Positions 1 through 6,735 of a stretch of DNA of 14,180 nt are shown one piece after another (position 1 is the first letter of the stretch; every line of letters starts with the position of its first letter). The position numbers and the translations under genes were made by a program. Under the pieces are notes generated by a model. It searched no databases. It was not told the DNA's origin and saw only the letters and a program-made list of their open reading frames with translations. The stretch is taken from contig RFJD01000299.1 in the NCBI GenBank assembly GCA_003695015.1, positions 1 to 14,180 on the forward strand, given 5' to 3'. The DNA is from Verrucomicrobiota bacterium. Its GTDB lineage: Bacteria; Verrucomicrobiota; Verrucomicrobiia; Limisphaerales; J093.

Positions 1-683
1 TCCGCCAACCGTTCCGCCAGCGGCCGGGAGGGCACCAACAACACCCGGAACAGCCGCCGCAACTCGGTCCGGGTGGCCGCGTCCACGCCCGCCCGGCGCA
101 ACCCCACCACGTTCAGCCCGGAGACGCTGTTGTCGCCGCGGGCGATGGTGGCGGGCGGCAGGTCCAGGCTGATGGCCGAACCGCCCTGCATCATGGCCAG
201 CCGGCCGACCCGCACGAACTGATGCACCACGCAGTTGCCGGAAATGAACGCCCCGTCCTGCACCTCGACGTGCCCGCCCAACAACGCCCCGTTGGCCAGG
301 ATGACCCGGTCGCCCAGCCGGCAGTTGTGGCCCACGTGGCTGCCCGCCATGAGGAAGCAGCCCGACCCGATCACGGTCGGCTCCTCCGGCGTGTTGCTCC
401 GGTGCACCGTCACGTGTTCCCGGAAGATGTTGTCCGCGCCGATGATCAACCGCGTCGGCTCGCCGCGGTACTTGAGGTCCTGCGGCGCCTCGCCGATGAC
501 GGAGCCGGCGTGGAAACGATTGCGGGGGCCGATCTCGGTCCAGCCGGCCAGATGCACGCCGGGACCGACGACGCACCCCGCGCCGAGCCGCACGCCGGCT
601 TCGATGACGGCGTATGGCCCCACCGTGGCCTCGGGATGCACCTCCGCCCGGGGATCGATGATGGCCGTGGGGTGAATGCTCAT
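1..683 (-). CDS. lpxA: Acyl-ACP--UDP-N-acetylglucosamine O-acyltransferase (LpxA), C-terminus cut by window edge
   Basis: LpxA transfers a 3-hydroxyacyl chain from acyl-ACP to UDP-GlcNAc, the first step of lipid A synthesis, in the cytoplasm. The visible 227 codons start at an ATG (bases 683-681) with the classic opening MSIHPTAIIDPRAEV. Hexapeptide repeats of the left-handed beta-helix follow throughout. The segment AGSHVGHNC holds His116 and His119, which align with E. coli His122 and catalytic His125. GEAPQDLKY (about 64-72) and NCVVHQF are further family signatures. Family members have about 255-265 residues, so roughly 30-40 residues of the C-terminal helical domain lie beyond the window. 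The start is 19 bp after the radC stop on the same strand, with no clear Shine-Dalgarno sequence, so translation may depend on radC readthrough. It implies an outer membrane containing lipid A. Confidence 0.96.
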   Translation of the reverse strand, partial: MSIHPTAIIDPRAEVHPEATVGPYAVIEAGVRLGAGCVVGPGVHLAGWTEIGPRNRFHAGSVIGEAPQDLKYRGEPTRLIIGADNIFREHVTVHRSNTPEEPTVIGSGCFLMAGSHVGHNCRLGDRVILANGALLGGHVEVQDGAFISGNCVVHQFVRVGRLAMMQGGSAISLDLPPATIARGDNSVSGLNVVGLRRAGVDAATRTELRRLFRVLLVPSRPLAERLA

Positions 684-702
684 GACGACGCGGCGTTCAG
701 GC

Positions 703-1419
703 TCACGGGTGGAAATAGCCCAGTTCCCGCAGGGAAACGAAATCCTCCGGCCGGGCGGTCGTGGGGCGGCCCAGGATCACGTGGTCCAGCACCTCGATCC
801 GCAGCAACTGGCCGGCACGGATCAGGTCGCGCGTCACCCGGATGTCCGGTTCGCTCGGCGAGGGATCCCCGCTGGGATGGTTGTGGGCCAGGATGACCGC
901 CGCCGCATTGGCCAGGATGGCGGCGCGAAACACATCGCGCGGATGGATGTGGACCGCGTCCAGCGTGCCGGAGCCGAGCCGCTCGATCCGGATCAGCCGG
1001 CGCCGGGTGTTCAGCAGCAGCACGTGGAAATGCTCGGTCTCGTACTGCCGGCATTCCTCCCGCAGCAGCCGCGCCACCACCTCCGGGCTGTCCACCAACG
1101 GCGCCTCGGCCTGCAATTCGCGGGCGATCCGCTCCCCGAGGCTGAAGGCGGCCTTCAGGGTCACCGCCTTGTCCGGACCGATCCCCGGCACGCTGGCGAT
1201 CTCCTCCAACGGCGCCCGGGCCAGTTGCTCGAGTTTCTGGAACTTGCTCAGGAGTTGCTCGGCGGCCTGCAGGGCCGAAAGACCCTTGGTGCCGGTGCGC
1301 AGCAGGATCGCCACCAGCTCCGAGGTCTTCAGATCGGCCGCCCCGCGCAGGCGCAACCGCTCCCTCGGCCGTTCCGAGGGCGGCAGGTCCTTGATGCGCG
1401 GTCCGGCGTTCACGGGCAC
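703..1419 (-). CDS. radC: RadC family JAB1/MPN-domain protein
   Basis: This is a RadC-like (UPF0758) protein of about 238 residues, normal for the family. The N-terminal part has RIKDLPPSERPRERL, then a helix-hairpin-helix segment around residues 74-98 (SVPGIGPDKAVTLKAAF). The C-terminal MPN/JAB domain carries the metal-binding motif AHNHPSGDPSPSEPD, with His179, His181 and Asp192 as likely zinc ligands. The family was once linked to DNA repair, but its real function is unsettled; some relatives are found on mobile elements. I chose the GTG at 1419-1417 because a GAAGG sequence lies 9 nt upstream; another GTG is at 1413, and an in-frame TTG at 1464 would add 15 unconserved residues. The gene follows a terminator on the same strand and is followed closely by lpxA. 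Family assignment is firm; the start is less sure. Confidence 0.93.
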   Translation of the reverse strand: MPVNAGPRIKDLPPSERPRERLRLRGAADLKTSELVAILLRTGTKGLSALQAAEQLLSKFQKLEQLARAPLEEIASVPGIGPDKAVTLKAAFSLGERIARELQAEAPLVDSPEVVARLLREECRQYETEHFHVLLLNTRRRLIRIERLGSGTLDAVHIHPRDVFRAAILANAAAVILAHNHPSGDPSPSEPDIRVTRDLIRAGQLLRIEVLDHVILGRPTTARPEDFVSLRELGYFHP

Positions 1420-1489
1420 GGATGTTGGCCTTCGCCCTGAGGGTTGGCAACGAAATCCCGGCAAGCCCGCGCGGCGTCCCCCAAGCCAA

Positions 1490-1520
1490 AGGGCGCGTTC
1501 CCGGGAAGGAAACGCGCCCT
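1490..1520 (-). terminator. Stem-loop terminator after the metalloprotease gene
   Basis: The arms AGGGCGCGTT (1490-1499) and AACGCGCCCT (1511-1520) form a perfect 10-bp inverted repeat around an 11-nt loop. It lies about 30 bp past the metalloprotease stop codon. Read on the minus strand, the stem is followed by TTTGGCTTGG, which is only a weak U-tract, so termination may be partial or bidirectional. It separates the metalloprotease from radC-lpxA. Confidence 0.6.
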
Positions 1521-1548
1521 CGCGAAGGGGTTGTCGACCGGGGCCGGC

Positions 1549-4446
1549 TCAGCGAACGAGACTCCGGACGCCGCCGGCCGGATAGACGTAGTTGAGATCC
1601 AGCGCCTGCTGGATGCGGACCTGCGCCTCGCTCAGATGCGCGCGGGTGTACGGATCGAGCCGGCCGGTCTCCGCGGCCAGGAATCGCCCGATCTCCTCAT
1701 TGAGCTGGCGGAGCTGGTTCAGCGCCAGCGTGGCGACCGGTTTGTGCGAAGCCCCCGGCCAGCCCTCCGGCAGGCTCAGGTCGATCAGCCGTTCCAGGTG
1801 CTCGCGCTGGAGATTCCGGCGCAGGCTCGAAATGAGCGGCTGCCGCGCCGTGTAAGTGCCCTGCGGCTGGCTCTGGATCTCGGTCCAGATCGCATCGTGC
1901 AACGTGCCGAACAACTCCGGCAACGTGAGGGCATCCTCGCCCGGCGGCGTGGCCAGCTCGTTGTCGAACACGCGGCCCAGCGTGGTCGGGTTCAGGATCA
2001 TCGTCAGCGTCGAGGCCTGGATGGCCATGATCCGGTCGTGAACCGGCCAGTTCGAGTCGTCCATGGCCCGGCTGGTGTCGTCCAGCCACTTGTCGGTGGT
2101 CAGGTGGCGCAGCAGTTCGGGCGTCAGGCCGAAGGCTTCATCGCGGAAGGCGTTTTCGACGACGAACTGGAGGGCCTCCCGCTGCTGGGCGGCGGGCACG
2201 ACCTCCAGGGGCGGCCGGCCGTTGGGGTCGCCCTTCTTGTCGCGATGCACGAACATGCCGCCGATCCAGTTGGCCATCATGCTCAAGGCCCGCGTCTGCA
2301 ACCCGAGCGTCAGTTCGTAGCCGCGCCGGGCCCGGGCCCAACTGTCGCCGTCCTTGACGAACTCGGTCAGCAACCGCCCGCGGTGGTAGCGCGCCAGCTC
2401 CATTTGCCGGCGGGCGTAATTGATCGGGTCGGCCGCAAAGTCGTACCGGCGGGCCAGCGGGTCGGGGCCGAACGTGTCCTCGTCGGTGGCGTACTGAAGC
2501 TCCGGTTCGGCCGCGCGCGAGGCGATCTTTTCCAAGTCCTCGGGCTTGTCGCTGAGGCTGTAGCCGTACTCGATGGCCCAGTAGTCGTACGGGCCGATGT
2601 CGATCATGCCGTAGTCGCCTTGCGGATCGTCGGGGCGGATGCGGTACATGTTGATCGGCACATAGTCCATGACCGAGGCCGCGAAGGGTTTCTTGCCCTT
2701 GATGGCCTCGGAGTTGATCTCCTCGAGGCGATAGAGGCTGGAGGCCTTGAAGTTGTGGCGCAGGCCGAGCGTGTGGCCGACCTCGTGGGCCACCAGATCC
2801 GCCACCAACGGGCCGACGAACCACTCCGGAATCCCGTCCAGCAGGTCCTCCTTCGGCTCCGGTTTCTTGCCGTCCTTGTTGCCGTCGTTGCCTTCGCCCT
2901 TCGTTTGCGCGGCCAGGTCGGGCCGGAGCAACTCGAGGTTGAAGCGCGCCAACGCCATGTCCAAGGCGCGGAACTCGGCCGCCCGGCAGTAGCCGTTGAC
3001 CTGGCTGAGCCGGTGCACCAGCCCGTCGTATTCCTCATCGCCCAGCAGGGAGGCGTCGGCCGTGGCCAGCGGATGGCCGCCGTAGGGCTGCGGACCGCGG
3101 CTGCGGATTTCCTCGATCACCGCCAGCCGGGTGGCGGGGGCGGCCAGGAGGACGCGCGGGTCGAACTGCGGCCGGGTCTGCAGCCACGCCAGGGTCTCCG
3201 GGCTGAAACCTTCGGTGGCCAGTTGCGGCAGGACCTGCGTGAACTGCCGCCAGTAGTAGCGAATCCAGCCATCGGTCAGGATGATGTCCGCGTCGAGGAT
3301 TTCGCCGGTCAGGGGGTTGACCCGGCTGGGGCCGATGGCGGTGCCCACGTCGTTGTTGAGCCAGCGGATGAAGTTGTAGCGGACGTCCTCGGGATCCTTC
3401 TCCATGTGGGCCCCGGTGGCGGCGTCCTGGTAATAGACCTCGATGGCGTTGGCCAGGCCGACCTTTTCGAAGGCTTTGTTCCACATCAGGATGCCCTCCC
3501 GGACCCAGCGGCGGTAGCGGATGGGGGTGGTGTGTTCGATGTAGAAGATGATCGGGTTCTTGACCGGGCTGACCTTGAGGTTCGGGTCGGCCTTCTCGAG
3601 GTGCCAGCGGTTGATGTAACGCACCCGGGCATCCTCGACCTGGTACTTGCCGAGGTCGCGATAGCTGGTGGTGAAGTAACCCACACGCTCATCGGCGGGG
3701 CGGGGCTTGTAGGCCGGGTTGGGGACGATTTCGCTGATCGAGTAGTAGAGCGTTTTGAGCGTCCCGTCCCTCATCGGCAGCTCGAAGGCCACCTCGATGT
3801 TGTGCGGAAAGGCCTTGGCCGTCTTGAGCGTGGCCAGGTGTTTTTGGGCCCCGTTGACCATCGGTCCGAAGAACTTCTCCGCCTGTCCTACCAACAGGCC
3901 GTCCAGGTCGATCGTCGGGCCCCAGTTGGTCAGCATGGTCAGGATCGGCACGTCCACCACCACCTTGTCGGTGAAGAGCCGCTTGACCGAGGCCTTGGAC
4001 TGGGGATCGCCGGTCGAGCGGGTTTCGAGATTCTCGGCGATCATGACCATCCGCTTGCCGTGTTGGCGGAAGTACACGTACAGCTCGCCGGCCTGAAGTC
4101 CGGCGTAGCGCTCGCCGCTGGCGACGGTCAGCGCAATGAAGAACCGTTTCTTGGCGTAATCGCGCGGGAACGCCGCCAACGCCTGGTTATCCTGAGGCCG
4201 GATCCACAACGAGAGCAGGGGGCGGGCACGGTCGATCGTCGAAATCACCTGCGTGTACCCCTTGAACACCTCGGTGTGCGGCGGGAAGGTGGGTTTGCCG
4301 GGTGCGGGCGACTTCGCCTCGGCGGCGGCAAGGGAGGCCGCCAGCCCCAGGCCACAAGCCGCCATCCTCATGACCACCGGCCGGAGCGGGAAGGTCCGGG
4401 CCGGCTTGGGCAGGATCGTGGAATGTGTCTGCGGGTGCGAGTTCAT
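1549..4446 (-). CDS. Secreted zinc-dependent metalloprotease (DUF5117/DUF4953-type gluzincin or metzincin-like)
   Basis: This is a predicted exported protease of 965 residues. The ATG at 4446 gives a basic N-terminus followed by a hydrophobic stretch MAACGLGLAASLAAAEA, a likely signal peptide. The open frame continues upstream to 4641, but that part is arginine/proline-rich and looks non-coding. The zinc site is HEVGHTLGLRH with His554, Glu555, His558 and His564 (HExxHxxGxxH). It is followed by a Met-turn-like SVMDY at 591-595, which suits a metzincin-type fold. The architecture (an N-terminal domain with FKGYTQVIS, a middle region, then the zinc domain and a long helical C-terminus) matches, from memory, the DUF5118-DUF5117-DUF4953 proteins of Bacteroidota and Verrucomicrobiota. 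A charged low-complexity stretch (about 513-535, rich in Lys, Gly, Asp and Glu) sits just before the zinc helix. No lipobox is seen, so periplasm or outside is most likely. Substrate unknown. It appears to be transcribed alone. Confidence 0.9.
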   Translation of the reverse strand: MNSHPQTHSTILPKPARTFPLRPVVMRMAACGLGLAASLAAAEAKSPAPGKPTFPPHTEVFKGYTQVISTIDRARPLLSLWIRPQDNQALAAFPRDYAKKRFFIALTVASGERYAGLQAGELYVYFRQHGKRMVMIAENLETRSTGDPQSKASVKRLFTDKVVVDVPILTMLTNWGPTIDLDGLLVGQAEKFFGPMVNGAQKHLATLKTAKAFPHNIEVAFELPMRDGTLKTLYYSISEIVPNPAYKPRPADERVGYFTTSYRDLGKYQVEDARVRYINRWHLEKADPNLKVSPVKNPIIFYIEHTTPIRYRRWVREGILMWNKAFEKVGLANAIEVYYQDAATGAHMEKDPEDVRYNFIRWLNNDVGTAIGPSRVNPLTGEILDADIILTDGWIRYYWRQFTQVLPQLATEGFSPETLAWLQTRPQFDPRVLLAAPATRLAVIEEIRSRGPQPYGGHPLATADASLLGDEEYDGLVHRLSQVNGYCRAAEFRALDMALARFNLELLRPDLAAQTKGEGNDGNKDGKKPEPKEDLLDGIPEWFVGPLVADLVAHEVGHTLGLRHNFKASSLYRLEEINSEAIKGKKPFAASVMDYVPINMYRIRPDDPQGDYGMIDIGPYDYWAIEYGYSLSDKPEDLEKIASRAAEPELQYATDEDTFGPDPLARRYDFAADPINYARRQMELARYHRGRLLTEFVKDGDSWARARRGYELTLGLQTRALSMMANWIGGMFVHRDKKGDPNGRPPLEVVPAAQQREALQFVVENAFRDEAFGLTPELLRHLTTDKWLDDTSRAMDDSNWPVHDRIMAIQASTLTMILNPTTLGRVFDNELATPPGEDALTLPELFGTLHDAIWTEIQSQPQGTYTARQPLISSLRRNLQREHLERLIDLSLPEGWPGASHKPVATLALNQLRQLNEEIGRFLAAETGRLDPYTRAHLSEAQVRIQQALDLNYVYPAGGVRSLVR

Positions 4447-4735
4447 GGGCGGGAAGCCTAGGGGGCTATGGGGGCCGCCGTCCAGTCCGGTTTGCATCCG
4501 GGGCCAACAGGATCGGCGAAGAGGCCGCGTCCGGGTCCGGGGGTGTCTGCGCGGCTTCGTTGCCGGAGATGCCGGGCGAGTTGCCGGCCCACGGCTTGGA
4601 GCTGCAGAAGGGTTCTTTGGCGGCACGGGACTTGCTGACAAAGGCGGGTTCGACCCGGACTTGGTGGGCGCTGGTGGGCCGGCCGCATCCCGGCAGGATG
4701 CCGGCGAACCGGCCCGTTTTCGGCAAACCGGAGCG
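4447..4735. other. Non-coding part of the divergent intergenic region, with overlapping hairpins
   Basis: I see no convincing gene between the metalloprotease start and the promoter of the next gene; the open frames here are arginine/proline-rich and have no recognisable motif. Two overlapping inverted repeats stand at its right end: GCATCC (4685-4690) with GGATGC (4696-4701) around a 5-nt loop, and GCCGG (4700-4704) with CCGGC (4709-4713) around CGAA. The second is followed by CCGTTTT, so it could be a weak plus-strand terminator. The two share bases 4700-4701 and cannot both form fully. A metalloprotease promoter should lie here on the minus strand, but I found no good -35/-10 pair. Confidence 0.4.
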
Positions 4736-4765
4736 TTGACACGTGGCGCGGGCGGTCATTAGCTT
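4736..4765 (+). promoter_or_regulatory. Candidate sigma-70 type promoter for the coiled-coil/lipoprotein unit
   Basis: A perfect -35 hexamer TTGACA (4736-4741) is followed after 18 bp by TAGCTT (4760-4765), which keeps the first T, the A and the last T of a -10 box. Transcription would start near 4772, on or beside the palindrome at 4771-4782 and about 25 nt before the ATG at 4796. Spacing and position fit; the -10 box is weak. Confidence 0.45.
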
Positions 4766-4770
4766 CCCCC

Positions 4771-4782
4771 GGTTCGCGAACC
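4771..4782. promoter_or_regulatory. Perfect 12-bp palindrome, possible operator
   Basis: GGTTCGCGAACC is a perfect palindrome between the candidate -10 box and the start codon at 4796. Its place at the expected transcription start suits a repressor operator. It has no loop, so it is better explained as a protein-binding dyad than as an RNA hairpin. It may also be chance in GC-rich DNA; I saw no second copy in the window. Confidence 0.35.
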
Positions 4783-4795
4783 GAGAGACAACGTC

Positions 4796-5551
4796 ATGGT
4801 ACTGAGAATCAGTTTGATCGTCGCCATTCTGGCCAGCATTGGCAGCCTGCTGGTCAGCCATCTGCAGGTCGCCAAGAAGATCGCTGGTCTGGAAACGACG
4901 CTCAGCGCGACCCAGGCCCAGTTGGCGCAGACCCAAAGCGATTTGGATCAGGCCCGGGCGGATTTGCAGCAAAAGACCGATGAGCTGGACCGCACCCAGC
5001 GCGAGCTGGATCAGACCAACGAGCGTCTGGCCGAAATGACCCGCCGGGCCAACCAGCAGCAAGCCCGCGCCGACCGCGCCGAACAGGATTTGAACAAGAC
5101 CCGCACCGAGCTGACCGCCGCCCAGCGCGACTTGGCCGCATGGAAGGCGCTGGGCATCCCGGTGGACGAGGTTCGCAACCGCCTCGAGGAGCTCGTCCAA
5201 CTCCACAAGGCCTACACGGCCCTCGAGGACGAAAACGCCCTCCTGCTCCGCAAGGTCAACGAACTGAACGACCGGCTCGCCATCTACGAGCTCGAAACGC
5301 CCAACCCGCCCCCGCCCATGCCCGGCGTGAAGGGCAAGGTCGTGGCCGTCGATCCCAAGTGGGATTTCGTGGTGCTGGACATTGGCGGCAAGGAAGGCGC
5401 CCTCCAGCGGGGCGAACTCCTCATCAGCCGCGACGGCAAACTCGTCGCCAAGGTCCGCATTATCCGGGTCGAGGACGATTACTGTGTGGCCAACGTCCTG
5501 CCCGAGTGGAAGCAGGCCGACGTGCAGGTGGGCGACATCGCCCTTTACTAG
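4796..5551 (+). CDS. Membrane-anchored coiled-coil protein with C-terminal beta-rich domain, function unknown
   Basis: This is a 251-residue protein with three visible parts. Residues 4-22 form one hydrophobic segment, an N-terminal membrane anchor or uncleaved signal. Residues about 25-165 are a long heptad-like coiled coil rich in Gln, Asp, Glu, Arg and Leu. A proline hinge PNPPPPMPG (169-177) leads to a compact C-terminal domain (about 178-251) with alternating beta-type stretches such as VVAVDPKWDFVVLDIG and GELLISRDGKLVAKV, ending in VQVGDIALY. The layout (anchor, coiled coil, small beta domain outside the membrane) resembles MreC in outline, but I see no MreC signature. Similar C-terminal domains occur, as I recall, in uncharacterised Verrucomicrobiota and Planctomycetota proteins. 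The ATG at 4796 starts right before the anchor; the ribosome binding site is weak. A lipoprotein gene follows 42 bp downstream. An envelope scaffold role is inference only. Confidence 0.85.
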   Translation: MVLRISLIVAILASIGSLLVSHLQVAKKIAGLETTLSATQAQLAQTQSDLDQARADLQQKTDELDRTQRELDQTNERLAEMTRRANQQQARADRAEQDLNKTRTELTAAQRDLAAWKALGIPVDEVRNRLEELVQLHKAYTALEDENALLLRKVNELNDRLAIYELETPNPPPPMPGVKGKVVAVDPKWDFVVLDIGGKEGALQRGELLISRDGKLVAKVRIIRVEDDYCVANVLPEWKQADVQVGDIALY

Positions 5552-5593
5552 GTCGAACCGGGAACCGATAACCCTCCGCGAGACCGTTCCCCG

Positions 5594-5752
5594 ATGCGTC
5601 GCTGGTTCGCCACCCTCATCCTCTTCAGCGGACTCTGGCTGATGGCCGGTTGCGCCACGACTGACGAGCCGGCCAACCGCTCCGAACGGCCGTGGAACGC
5701 CCCGCGCAGTTGGGAACACGGCGTGCCCGCCAGCATCATGGAAGGGCGTTGA
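5594..5752 (+). CDS. Small lipoprotein (52 residues), function unknown
   Basis: This short gene encodes a 52-residue precursor: MRRW, a hydrophobic stretch FATLILFSGLWLMAG, and Cys20 in the lipobox LMAGC. Lipidation at Cys20 would leave a mature peptide of 33 residues containing RPWNAPRSWEHGVP. Small lipoproteins with an RPWN-x-P-x-x-WE segment occur, as I recall, in Verrucomicrobiota, but I cannot name a function. Asp24, at position +5 of the mature peptide, is not at the +2 inner-membrane retention position used in enterobacteria; +2 here is Ala, so outer-membrane sorting is possible. The gene lies 42 bp after the coiled-coil gene and 48 bp before a strong terminator, so the two genes are probably co-transcribed. 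Signal peptide and lipobox are directly visible. Confidence 0.8.
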   Translation: MRRWFATLILFSGLWLMAGCATTDEPANRSERPWNAPRSWEHGVPASIMEGR

Positions 5753-5800
5753 GCCCGCGACCGCGGCCGGCCTGACCCGCCTCCCACTGCTTCCAAGACG

Positions 5801-5828
5801 CCCGGGGTGTGCCCCCCGGGTTTTTCCT
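5801..5828 (+). terminator. Strong intrinsic terminator after the coiled-coil/lipoprotein unit
   Basis: CCCGGGG (5801-5807) pairs perfectly with CCCCGGG (5814-5820) around the 6-nt loop TGTGCC. It is followed at once by TTTTTCCTTT. Stem, loop and U-tract are all textbook for Rho-independent termination. It isolates the sigma factor gene from the upstream pair. Confidence 0.88.
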
Positions 5829-5858
5829 TTGTCCGGTTGCGGGAGACCGGCGCCGGGA

Positions 5859-5887
5859 TTGACGGTCCGCGGGGCGCTCTTCAGACT
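5859..5887 (+). promoter_or_regulatory. Candidate promoter for the sigma factor gene
   Basis: TTGACG (5859-5864) stands 17 bp before CAGACT (5882-5887), which keeps three of six -10 consensus bases. It lies between the terminator at 5801-5828 and the sigma gene, where a promoter is needed. The predicted transcription start, near 5894, would make the GTG at 5897 almost leaderless and would favour the later start near 5957. ECF sigma genes are often autoregulated, so a non-sigma-70 promoter is also possible. Confidence 0.3.
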
Positions 5888-5896
5888 TCCCGACCT

Positions 5897-6589
5897 GTGC
5901 CTGATGCGTTGGGGCCATTGCCGGCAGAAGCGAGCACCGGACCGGAGGACGCCGTTTTGGTGACCCGGGCCCAGGGTGGCGACTTGGACGCCTTCGAGGA
6001 GCTGGTCCGCCGCCACGAGAAGCGCGTGTATGCCCTGGCCCGCCGGATGTTGCGCGATCCGCACGACGCCGAGGACATCACCCAGCAAACCTTCCTGAGC
6101 GCCCTCGAGAACTTGGACCGTTTCCGCGGGGACGCCTCCTTCGGCACCTGGCTGATGCGCATCGCCACCCATGCTGCGCTGAAAGTCCTGCGCAAACGGG
6201 CCGGGTTGGACACCGTGTCCCTCGACGAGAACACCGAGCCGGACGCGGACGGCCGGATCCCCCGCCCGGAGTTCGTGGCGGATTGGAAGGAGTCGCCCGA
6301 GCGTCTGGTGCGTCGGCGGGAGACCCGCGACCTGATCGAGCGGGCGCTGGCCGAGCTGGACGAGAAACACCGGCTGGTGTTCCTCCTGCGGGACGTGGAG
6401 GGGCTTTCCGTGAGGGAAACGGCCGAAATTCTGGGGATCACCGAGGCCAACGTGAAGGTGCGGCTGCTCCGGGCCCGCTTGGCCCTGCGCGAACGGCTCA
6501 CCCGGTGGTTCGGCGACCCGGATCGCGGCCGGGCGCCGCACCGGCACGATCCTGAGCCGCCGTCGCCCCCCGGCGAGAGCGGCCACTGA
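5897..6589 (+). CDS. ECF-type RNA polymerase sigma factor (sigma-70 family)
   Basis: This is an alternative sigma factor that directs RNA polymerase to a specific promoter set. Region 2 covers about residues 21-100, with AQGGDLDAFEELVRRHE, DAEDITQQTFLSALENL and FGTWLMRIATHAALKVLRK. Region 4 covers about 143-200, with the helix-turn-helix LSVRETAEILGITEANVKVRLLRARLAL. The linker between them and a Pro/His/Glu-rich tail (about 206-230) are not conserved-looking. The start is uncertain. GTG 5897 gives 230 residues, while TTG 5957 or GTG 5960 has a good GGAGG at 5944-5948 and begins directly at region 2. The open frame reaches back to 5807, but that would start inside the upstream terminator. No anti-sigma factor gene is adjacent, so the signal controlling it is not evident. 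Confidence 0.92.
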   Translation: MPDALGPLPAEASTGPEDAVLVTRAQGGDLDAFEELVRRHEKRVYALARRMLRDPHDAEDITQQTFLSALENLDRFRGDASFGTWLMRIATHAALKVLRKRAGLDTVSLDENTEPDADGRIPRPEFVADWKESPERLVRRRETRDLIERALAELDEKHRLVFLLRDVEGLSVRETAEILGITEANVKVRLLRARLALRERLTRWFGDPDRGRAPHRHDPEPPSPPGESGH

Positions 6590-6669
6590 GTCCCGCCGGG
6601 GGGCGGAGGAGGCCGCCGTGATCGGCCACCTTGGCGCCGGGGTTTGGCGGCGGCCGGTCCGGAGCCGAG

Positions 6670-6735
6670 TTTCTCTCACATCGATTATTGATTTTGCTTG
6701 GAAGAGCATGACGCGAGGTTTAGCTTTGGTTTACG
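6670..6735 (+). promoter_or_regulatory. AT-rich leader region, probable promoter area of the nuo operon
   Basis: This stretch is clearly richer in A and T than its surroundings and lies directly upstream of the first gene of the nuo group. Possible -35 elements are TTGATT (6688-6693) and TTGCTT (6694-6699), with TTTAGC (6719-6724) as a poor -10 box. The exact promoter cannot be fixed by eye. No strong terminator is seen between the sigma gene stop (6589) and this region, so readthrough from the sigma gene is possible. Confidence 0.25.

Noticed and set aside
1444..4461. A 1005-codon open frame on the plus strand, antisense to the metalloprotease
   Set aside because: It mirrors the metalloprotease almost exactly, has no recognisable domain, and is rich in Arg/Gly/Val/Gln as expected from the complement of GC-biased codons. 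The opposite strand has a zinc motif and signal peptide.
4425..4742. Short open frames of about 94-104 codons on both strands between the divergent genes
   Set aside because: They have no motif, overlap the promoter area and hairpins, and lack a ribosome binding site. Their composition looks random.
5807..5896. Sigma factor start at GTG 5807
   Set aside because: The codon lies inside the stem of the intrinsic terminator at 5801-5828, so a transcript for the sigma gene would not normally include it as a start.
6593..6606. CCGCC/GGCGG hairpin after the sigma gene as a terminator
   Set aside because: It has only a 5-bp stem with no U-tract, in very GC-rich sequence where such pairs are expected by chance.
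4466..6709. A 747-codon open frame on the minus strand
   Set aside because: It runs across a promoter candidate, three clear plus-strand genes and a strong terminator; its composition is that of a codon-bias shadow.
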